A DNA stretch of 64,000 nt, from assembly GCA_963700865.1 (NCBI GenBank), contig CAVOZC010000023.1, positions 124,001 to 188,000 on the forward strand, given 5' to 3'. Positions 58,155 through 64,000 of the stretch are shown here, in pieces (position 1 is the stretch's first letter; the number at the start of each line of letters is the position of its first letter). The notes below the pieces were generated by a model, which saw only the letters and a program-made list of their open reading frames with translations, did no database searches and was not told the DNA's origin. The stretch is from CAVOGJ01 sp963700865. Lineage in GTDB: Bacteria; Planctomycetota; Planctomycetia; Pirellulales; Pirellulaceae. A program made the position numbers and the translations under genes.

Positions 58155-59210
58155 ATGGCCCTTTTTGATCGCATCCGACGCAAACCGACGCCGTCCGAGC
58201 AGGGCGGCGATCCGCCTCGCGAGACACCTTCGCCATCCGCGGTTCCCGGGTCCGACGCCCAGTCCTCCCCACCAGCGCCAGGGGTCTTCGCGCGCTTGCG
58301 GCAGGGACTGAAGCGGACCACCCAGGTTCTTAACACGGACGTCCGGGATCTATTCAAACGCGAGGGAGAATTGCTGGATGATGACTTTCTGGATCGGCTG
58401 TACGCCGTGCTGATTCACACCGACATGGGGGCGGGGCCGGCCGGGGAAATTCGCGACGAAATCGAACGTGACTTTCGCGCCCGAGTCGTGCATATGGAAG
58501 ACATCCTGGCCGACGTGCGACGAAAGTTGAATGAGCTGATCTGTCAGCCGGCCGAACCGATCCAGTTCGCCACGGAGGGCCCGACCATTATCATGGTGGT
58601 CGGCGTGAATGGTTCCGGGAAGACCACGTCCATCGCCAAGTTGGCCGCCCGCTTCGCCGCCGAAGGCAAATCGGTCGTGTTGGGCGCGGGAGACACGTTT
58701 CGCGCGGCCGCCGTCGAGCAGTTGGCCATCTGGGCCGAACGGCTGGGCGTGGAGATCGTTAAGGGCGCTCCAAATAGCGACCCGGCCAGCGTGGCTCATC
58801 GAGCCGTGGCCACGGCGCTCGAAAAGCACGCGGATGTGTGCATCGTGGATACCGCCGGTCGTCTGCAGACGCAAACCAATCTGATGGAGCAGTTGAGCAA
58901 GATCCGCCGAGTCATCGCCAAGCAGATTCCCGACGCGCCGCACGAAGTGCTGCTCGTCTTGGACGCCACCGCGGGGCAGAACGGGATCAGCCAGGCACGT
59001 GGTTTTTCGGAGGCCGTCGAGTGCAGCGGGATCGTACTGGCAAAATTGGACGGCACGGCCAAGGGGGGCGTCGTCATCCCCATTCGGCAACAGTTTGACT
59101 TGCCTGTCAAATTCATCGGCGTCGGCGAACAACCGTCCGATCTGGCGGACTTTGATTCGGCTCAATTCGTGGAGGCGCTCTTCGAAGGCCTGGTCGGTAA
59201 CGTCTCCTAG
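58155..59210 (+). CDS. ftsY: Signal recognition particle receptor FtsY
   Basis: The protein has 351 residues from ATG 58155 (TTG 58143 also in frame). A Pro/Ser-rich N-terminal segment of about 40 residues replaces the long acidic A domain. The N domain follows (FARLRQGLKRTTQVLNTDV), then the GTPase G domain: GVNGSGKTTSIAKLA, GAGDTFRAAAVEQL, CIVDTAGRLQTQ and LAKLDGTAKGG. It ends with FIGVGEQPSDLADFD. FtsY docks ribosome-SRP complexes at the membrane. Confidence 0.96.
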   Translation: MALFDRIRRKPTPSEQGGDPPRETPSPSAVPGSDAQSSPPAPGVFARLRQGLKRTTQVLNTDVRDLFKREGELLDDDFLDRLYAVLIHTDMGAGPAGEIRDEIERDFRARVVHMEDILADVRRKLNELICQPAEPIQFATEGPTIIMVVGVNGSGKTTSIAKLAARFAAEGKSVVLGAGDTFRAAAVEQLAIWAERLGVEIVKGAPNSDPASVAHRAVATALEKHADVCIVDTAGRLQTQTNLMEQLSKIRRVIAKQIPDAPHEVLLVLDATAGQNGISQARGFSEAVECSGIVLAKLDGTAKGGVVIPIRQQFDLPVKFIGVGEQPSDLADFDSAQFVEALFEGLVGNVS

Positions 59211-59527
59211 AACGCCCCCCTATCCGGTACCGTCACGCGAATCGTTACAACTCCTACCGGATGTCGCTACACACCGTATTTTCCCAAGCACCGTCGCCTC
59301 CGGCGCGACGCGTACAAGCCTTGTGTCAGGCAACCAGCGGGCGGAACTAATCGCTGCCGGTCCGCATTCCCTGAGTTGAGTAGGACATCCGGTCCGATAC
59401 CTCCCTGCAACGGTGTCCACGGAGACAAAGGCAAGTCAAGGATGAACTTGTCTGGCAGGCGAAACGGCGGCGAAGACCCCCGCAGGCGTTTCGCATCAGC
59501 CACCCCAGCGAAGGAGTGCGGGAAACG
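59211..59527. other. Gap downstream of ftsY
   Basis: These 317 bp have no gene. An inverted repeat, ATCCGGTA (59222-59229) and TACCGGAT (59255-59262), lies 12 bp after the ftsY stop and could fold, but no T-run follows. Confidence 0.4.
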
Positions 59528-60325
59528 ATGCATCGTCATTGGCAACATCTGATCATGGCATGCCTGGCCGTCGTGGGGTTTGTGCCCCCGTTCGCCGCCG
59601 CGCATTCGCCCACGACGCCCCATCCGATGCAACCGCTCGTACACTGTCCGGCAGTCATCACCGCCGCTGGCGATACATGTGCCATCCCCGGCCATGCGGA
59701 ACCCGGCATCACGCGGCCGATCCAATTCGAGGCCTTTCCTGGCAATCTGCCCGCCCCTCCGGGCTACGGTCATCTCGAGCTTCCACCGGTGGACGCCACC
59801 GGACCGTGGGGCGAGGCCGAACAGCGTGTGGCCCTCCGCACCATGCAGGTGGAAGCGTTGCGAGAATTATATCGGGGACCGCAGCCGCTTGCCGCGGTCG
59901 AGTCGGCGTCGGGCCGCATCCCCGGGACTGCCCAGGCGCCGGTCGTCGCTCCCGGACGGGACGATCAAGCCGCACCGAAATGGTTCGTCGAGCAGCGACA
60001 AACAGTCGAGAATCGTCGGCAGATCGAAGCGCTGATGGAAGTGTGGGCAGACGGTGGTGCCTTCCCACGCATCGCGGCCGATCGAACCTGTTCCGAGGGA
60101 ACTGCCTGCAGTGGCGGCCAGTCTGGACCGGTTCATTCGCAGGCACCGGTCCGCCGTCGATTGGCACAGTCCCCGTCGCACACCCGCGCGCTCGCTTCCA
60201 ACGATCCTCTCCTCCGTCCGCGGGCAGCCCGCTTGAGTGGCCGACGTTGTCAGACGGTATCGTCGCGCCGTTGGAGAATGTCCTTATCAGCCGGAAGCCC
60301 GCCTCCGGCGGTCGCTGAGACTTGA
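59528..60325 (+). CDS. Secreted hypothetical protein, possibly frameshifted
   Basis: The ATG at 59528 opens a 265-residue frame. The N-terminus (HLIMACLAVVGFVPPFAAAHS) is a good signal peptide. Residues 30-170 have normal composition, with helices such as LRTMQVEALRELYRG and WFVEQRQTVENRRQIEAL. After about 60055 the composition becomes Ser/Arg-rich. Another frame there reads more naturally (PVPRELPAVAASLDRFIRRH) and ends at 60236, so the true end may be 60236. I do not recognise the family. Confidence 0.5.
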   Translation: MHRHWQHLIMACLAVVGFVPPFAAAHSPTTPHPMQPLVHCPAVITAAGDTCAIPGHAEPGITRPIQFEAFPGNLPAPPGYGHLELPPVDATGPWGEAEQRVALRTMQVEALRELYRGPQPLAAVESASGRIPGTAQAPVVAPGRDDQAAPKWFVEQRQTVENRRQIEALMEVWADGGAFPRIAADRTCSEGTACSGGQSGPVHSQAPVRRRLAQSPSHTRALASNDPLLRPRAARLSGRRCQTVSSRRWRMSLSAGSPPPAVAET

Positions 60326-60602
60326 CGAGTTCCGGGGCACTGCCTAACCGCGCAACACCAATTGCCGTGGCTTTGCGCACCCTACGCAGCGGGTGATTCG
60401 GGGCGGAATTTAATTTCTCCGGTTCTCCCCGGGACAAACGCCGCTAAATTCAAGCAAATCTCGCCGACTCGATGTTGTGGCATGACGGTTGCAACCACCG
60501 CGCCGCTTGCGGACCGAGGGCGAGACATGTGCTTCGTCTTCACAGCCGCGATGGGGAAGGATCGATTCTCCCCGTGACGCGATTGAAATTGGAGGCGGAC
60601 CA

Positions 60603-62024
60603 ATGGCAAGAGCAGGCAGCTCACGTGCATGGCGACCGATCGGCTGGTCGTCATTCCTGCTAATATTGCTGGCTTTTAGTGCTCCGGTGTGGGGGCAGGC
60701 GGATGCGAGCGACGAGGCGGGTCCCTCCCAGATAACGGCCGTCGATGTGGCGGCCGAGGTTGCGGAGCTGACCTACGCGTTCAATAGTTTTGCCCTCTTT
60801 TTGTGTGCCGTGCTGGTACTGTTCATGCAGGCCGGCTTTGCGATGGTGGAAGTGGGGTTTAATGCGGCCAAGAACGTCGTCAACATCCTCTTCAAGAATC
60901 TGATGGACCTTTCGGTGGGGGCGATCCTGTTCTGGTTGGTTGGATTCGGACTGATGTATCCGGCCAAATATGGTGAAGTGACGAGCAAGATCTTCGCCTT
61001 TGGGGGCTGGTGCATTTACGCGCCGTCCGCGGATAACGCGTACAGCCCGCAAGTGGATTGGTTCTTCCAAGCGGTCTTCGCGGCCACGGCGGCCACGATT
61101 GTCTCGGGCGCCGTGGCGGGCCGCATGCAATTTCGCGGCTACTTGATCTACAGCGCGATTCTGACCGGCTTGATCTATCCCATTAGCGGCTATTGGAAGT
61201 GGGGCGGTGGCTGGTTGAGCGCCATGGGGCCGGAAGGCAATTTGGCGTTTCAGGACTTCGCCGGGTCGGCGGTCGTGCATGCGGTCGGAGGCTTCGCCGG
61301 GCTTGCGGGTGCGCTGATCCTCGGGCCGCGGATGGGACGTTTTGTTGGCGGCAGATCGGTCGCCATGCCGGGTCATAATTTGTCCTTCGCCGCGCTGGGA
61401 GTCTTCATTCTGTGGGTCGGCTGGTACGGATTCAATCCCGGCAGTCAGCTGGCCTTCAGCACGGTCGGTGATGCGGACGCCGTGGTGAAGATCGCCGTGA
61501 ATACCACGTTGGCAGCCGGAGCGGGCGTGATCGCCGCCACCTTGGCGGCCTGGGTCTTATTTGGCAAACCCGATTTATCCATGGGGCTCAACGGGGCGCT
61601 CGCGGGGCTGGTCGGCATCACGGCCTGCTGCGATTGCATGTCGAACGGTTGGTCGATCGTCGTCGGCGTGGTGGCGGGCATGTTGGTGGTGGGCGGCATT
61701 ATCCTGCTCGACCGGTTGCGGATTGACGATCCCGTGGGCGCCTGGCCCGTACACGGTTTGTGCGGTGTGTGGGGCTGTCTGGCGATCGGAATCCTTCCCA
61801 ATTCGCATCTGGCCGCGGGCAATACGAATTTTGTCGTCCAGTTCATCGGGACCGCCGCGATCGCCGGCTGGTCGTTGGTCACCATGTTGGTGCTGTTTGC
61901 CGTGCTGAAGGCGGTCGGCATGCTCCGCGTCGCACCGGAAGAGGAACACGAGGGACTGGACGTCAGCGAGCACGGCATGCACGCCTATCCAGGCGTTGTC
62001 CTGAACGAAACGCTGGGCGGTTAG
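60603..62024 (+). CDS. amt: Ammonium transporter Amt
   Basis: GGAGG lies 7 bp before ATG 60603. The protein has 473 residues. A signal-like segment (SSFLLILLAFSAPVWG) precedes the usual eleven membrane helices. Conserved parts include MQAGFAMVEVGFNAAKN, DFAGSAVVHAVGGFAGLAG with the first pore histidine, and PVHGLCGVWGCLAIG with the second, plus GALAGLVGITACCD. It conducts ammonia/ammonium across the inner membrane. glnB follows, but a terminator-like hairpin separates them. Confidence 0.96.
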   Translation: MARAGSSRAWRPIGWSSFLLILLAFSAPVWGQADASDEAGPSQITAVDVAAEVAELTYAFNSFALFLCAVLVLFMQAGFAMVEVGFNAAKNVVNILFKNLMDLSVGAILFWLVGFGLMYPAKYGEVTSKIFAFGGWCIYAPSADNAYSPQVDWFFQAVFAATAATIVSGAVAGRMQFRGYLIYSAILTGLIYPISGYWKWGGGWLSAMGPEGNLAFQDFAGSAVVHAVGGFAGLAGALILGPRMGRFVGGRSVAMPGHNLSFAALGVFILWVGWYGFNPGSQLAFSTVGDADAVVKIAVNTTLAAGAGVIAATLAAWVLFGKPDLSMGLNGALAGLVGITACCDCMSNGWSIVVGVVAGMLVVGGIILLDRLRIDDPVGAWPVHGLCGVWGCLAIGILPNSHLAAGNTNFVVQFIGTAAIAGWSLVTMLVLFAVLKAVGMLRVAPEEEHEGLDVSEHGMHAYPGVVLNETLGG

Positions 62025-62085
62025 GGGCGCCTGTGGTAGCAGTCTGAATCGGAAAAGAGACAATTCTCTGGCTTGTCCGGAGAAC

Positions 62086-62135
62086 CCCCCTCGGGAATTA
62101 GGACGGCGTCCGCCTCGCCCCCTGGCCCGAGGGGG
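62086..62135 (+). terminator. Rho-independent terminator-like hairpin after amt
   Basis: CCCCCTCGGG (62086-62095) pairs perfectly with CCCGAGGGGG (62126-62135), with a 30-base loop. It is followed by TCTTTTCTTTTCC, a T-rich tail. It lies 62 bp after the amt stop and before glnB, so it probably ends or attenuates the amt transcript. Confidence 0.65.
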
Positions 62136-62305
62136 TCTTTTCTTTTCCTTTTCTTTCCGCCCATCGCGCGGTAGCGGCTTGTCGGCTGTCTTTTGTTCCC
62201 GTGATCAGCAACAATAAGGACGGGCCAACCGCGGCCGCGATTTGAACGGCGTGCGCCGCATCCGCCAACGTGGCTCCCCTCACGTTCCTGTCACTCGTGC
62301 GTGCT

Positions 62306-62653
62306 ATGAAGTTGATAATTGCCATCATCCAGCCGGGAAGGCTTGAGGCCGTCAAGGCGGCGCTGTCGGACGTGGAGGTCGTACGATTGACGGTCATGGA
62401 TTGTCAGGGATTTGGTCGTCAGAAGGGCCAGGTCGAGATCTACCGAGGCCGCCAATTCACCGCGAATCTGTTGCGAAAAATTCAATTACAGATCGCTGTG
62501 AACGACCATTTTGTCGAGCCGACCATTCAGGCGATCGTGCGAGGAGGTCGCACGGGGGAGTCGGGAGAGATCGGGGATGGCAAGATCTTTGTCCTGCCAC
62601 TGGATGACTGCATTCGCATTCGCAGCGGGGAACGGGGCACGGAGGCCATTTAG
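62306..62653 (+). CDS. glnB: Nitrogen regulatory protein P-II (Tyr51 replaced)
   Basis: The protein has 115 residues from ATG 62306. It matches GlnB throughout: MKLIIAIIQPGRLEAVKAAL, GFGRQKGQVEIYRG and IGDGKIFVLPLDDCIRIRSGE. The T-loop reads IYRGRQF, so position 51, the tyrosine uridylylated in E. coli GlnB, is phenylalanine. A three-residue insertion (TGESGEIGDGK) lies before the C-terminal signature. ATP/2-oxoglutarate residues look retained. It probably gates Amt. Its stop is 3 bp from the convergent permease gene's stop. Confidence 0.95.
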   Translation: MKLIIAIIQPGRLEAVKAALSDVEVVRLTVMDCQGFGRQKGQVEIYRGRQFTANLLRKIQLQIAVNDHFVEPTIQAIVRGGRTGESGEIGDGKIFVLPLDDCIRIRSGERGTEAI

Positions 62654-62656
62654 CCA

Positions 62657-64000
62657 TCAGCCCCGACGGCTGATCACGATCAAGGGGCAGTTCGTCCGTT
62701 GGGCCAACTGCCTCGTGAAGCCGCCAAACAGCTTCTTATGACGCCCATGACGCTGTACTCCCAGGATCAGCAGGTCCGAGTTGTCCGCCCGCGCGGCGAC
62801 GGCGGCCAGCGGGTCGTCGTTCGTCAGCACTTCGATCTGGCACGGCCGTCGAACTTCATCATTGGCGACTTGCCTTAGCATTCGCTCGGATCGACGTCGA
62901 TCATCCACCGTGGCGTCGGCCGGCAGCACTCGCAGAAACGTGACCTCGCGAGGGGCGGTTCGCAGGAGACTGCCCAGCAGCATGGCTCGCAGGTGCTCAT
63001 GATCGCCACGGCCCGCCACGGGAATCAAGATCCTCCTGGCATCCTTCAGTTGCCACTCGTGACGGGAACGCAACACCACGACGTTGGCGTCCAGCCTGCC
63101 GAGGAGGGCCTCAAGATGCGCGTCGTGTCCTTCCGCCGCGATGGTGCTCAACCCCAACACCACGGATTCGCAACGGTGCAGCCTTGCCACGCGGGCGATC
63201 TCTTCCATCGGATGGGGGGCGATCGTGGTCAACGATTCGATACGGATGTCAGCCAGGGTGGCCGCCTTCCACAATTCGCTAAGCACAGCTTGTGTTTTTT
63301 CTATCGGCGCCGGATCACCATCCGGCTGCCAATCGACAGGGGCGACTGCCACCGTATGCGTGAGCACGCGACCAATATGGGCAGGGACCAGGGTATTGGC
63401 CAAGGTCATCATGGCGGCCGCGTTATGCGGATTGGCGATTGGCACGAGCACGAGAGGCGTACGGCCGCGCAGTGTGACCAGTTCCGGATCGAACGCTCGG
63501 CTCGACACGTCCATCACGCGTGCCCGGCGGGCGAAGAGCGCCAGAAACAAGAGGCCCCCCAGACTCAACCAGACCATGGTGATGAGCCCTGCCGAAGGCA
63601 CGACCACGCCTTGGAACACGGCCAGGCCGAGACACGCCAAACCGCCAACTACGGGCACAAGCGGGAATAAGGGTACGCGAAAGGGGGGCGGCTGCCGCGC
63701 GCTGCGCCGTCTCACCAGGATGGCCACCCATTGGGTGATCGCAAACGTGATGAGGAAGATCAGACTCGATGCCGCCCCTGCCGTTTGCACGTCCGGCAAT
63801 GCCCACAACATGGCAGCAACAAGCCCGGCGGTCACCGCGACCGCCATCACGGGAGTCCCTCGCCGGGGATGGAGTTGGCTGAGAGGCGTGGGTAACGTTC
63901 GATCACTCGCCATGGCCTGGGCAATCCGCGAAGCCGCAAACAGATTTGCTTGCAGCGCGGAAAACATGGACAGAATGGCCGCGACGATGACGAGCCAATA
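62657..64000 (-). CDS. APC-type permease fused to two UspA domains (cut by window end)
   Basis: The frame is open at the right edge, so the N-terminal part is missing; 447 residues are visible. The first portion is the end of an amino acid/polyamine permease (NLFAASRIAQAMASDRTLPT, then membrane helices VMAVAVTAGLVAAMLWALP, LIFLITFAITQWVAILV, VPVVGGLACLGLAVFQ, LITMVWLSLGGLLFLALF). After about residue 180 of the visible part come two UspA-like cytosolic domains: TPLVLVPIANPHNAAAMMTLA and RRILIPVAGRGDHEHLRAML, ending LAQRTNCPLIVIS. Permeases of this kind may sense or be regulated by nucleotides. Confidence 0.88.
   Translation of the reverse strand, partial: YWLVIVAAILSMFSALQANLFAASRIAQAMASDRTLPTPLSQLHPRRGTPVMAVAVTAGLVAAMLWALPDVQTAGAASSLIFLITFAITQWVAILVRRRSARQPPPFRVPLFPLVPVVGGLACLGLAVFQGVVVPSAGLITMVWLSLGGLLFLALFARRARVMDVSSRAFDPELVTLRGRTPLVLVPIANPHNAAAMMTLANTLVPAHIGRVLTHTVAVAPVDWQPDGDPAPIEKTQAVLSELWKAATLADIRIESLTTIAPHPMEEIARVARLHRCESVVLGLSTIAAEGHDAHLEALLGRLDANVVVLRSRHEWQLKDARRILIPVAGRGDHEHLRAMLLGSLLRTAPREVTFLRVLPADATVDDRRRSERMLRQVANDEVRRPCQIEVLTNDDPLAAVAARADNSDLLILGVQRHGRHKKLFGGFTRQLAQRTNCPLIVISRRG

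Overview
The window looks like a piece of a planctomycete chromosome, probably from the Pirellulales or a close relative. It is GC-rich. The markers are secreted proteins with dockerin-like calcium loops and PEP-CTERM tails, a DUF1559 pseudopilin-type protein, an ECF sigma factor overlapping a Ser/Thr kinase, a multiheme cytochrome fused to a metallophosphatase-like domain, and a type VII-like (WXG100 plus FtsK/SpoIIIE) locus in an otherwise Gram-negative gene set. No rRNA, tRNA, CRISPR array or insertion sequence was recognised.

Layout. 0-9 kb: the end of rbfA, an EndoIII-like protein with a lysine-rich tail, a TPR protein, a YebC regulator, a DUF374 acyltransferase, the cytochrome fusion, DUF1573 and DUF4416 proteins. 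9.4-17.4 kb: three tandem copies of a two-gene module. Gene A is a HAF-repeat/dockerin/PEP-CTERM protein and gene B a beta-rich/dockerin/PEP-CTERM protein; the middle copy is decayed. 17.7-24.2 kb: another PEP-CTERM protein, ruvCAB, cysS, ispF and a small membrane protein. 24.3-31.4 kb: a minus-strand type II secretion/type IV pilus-like operon (ATPase, three GspF-like units in two genes, three minor pseudopilins, a DUF1559 protein). 31.5-36.6 kb: the WXG100/FtsK-type ATPase operon. 36.6-41.1 kb: a SYLF protein, the Ser/Thr kinase and the ECF sigma factor. 41.4-45 kb: a very large repetitive surface protein. 45.2-52.6 kb: an ABC-2 exporter followed without real gaps by UbiA-like (EboC), TIM-barrel (EboE-like) and phosphodiesterase (EboF-like) genes, with a convergent TatD-type EboB gene. 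52.9-59.2 kb: a coiled-coil membrane protein, coaE, rho, ribH, nusB and ftsY. 59.5-64 kb: a secreted hypothetical protein, amt, glnB and a cut-off permease/UspA fusion.

At least eleven otherwise healthy coding regions, including rho, the sigma factor and the GspE/GspF genes, are interrupted by single-base frameshifts. Many sit where a GCGCGC-like string appears to have lost one G. This points to systematic sequence error more than to gene death. The middle A/B copy is the exception: it has many indels and a deletion of about 0.5 kb. Broken genes are therefore annotated end to end, with the shift positions given.

The most interesting parts are the ebo-like metabolite-traffic module joined to an ABC exporter, the WXG100/double-FtsK locus, and the tandem surface-protein array.
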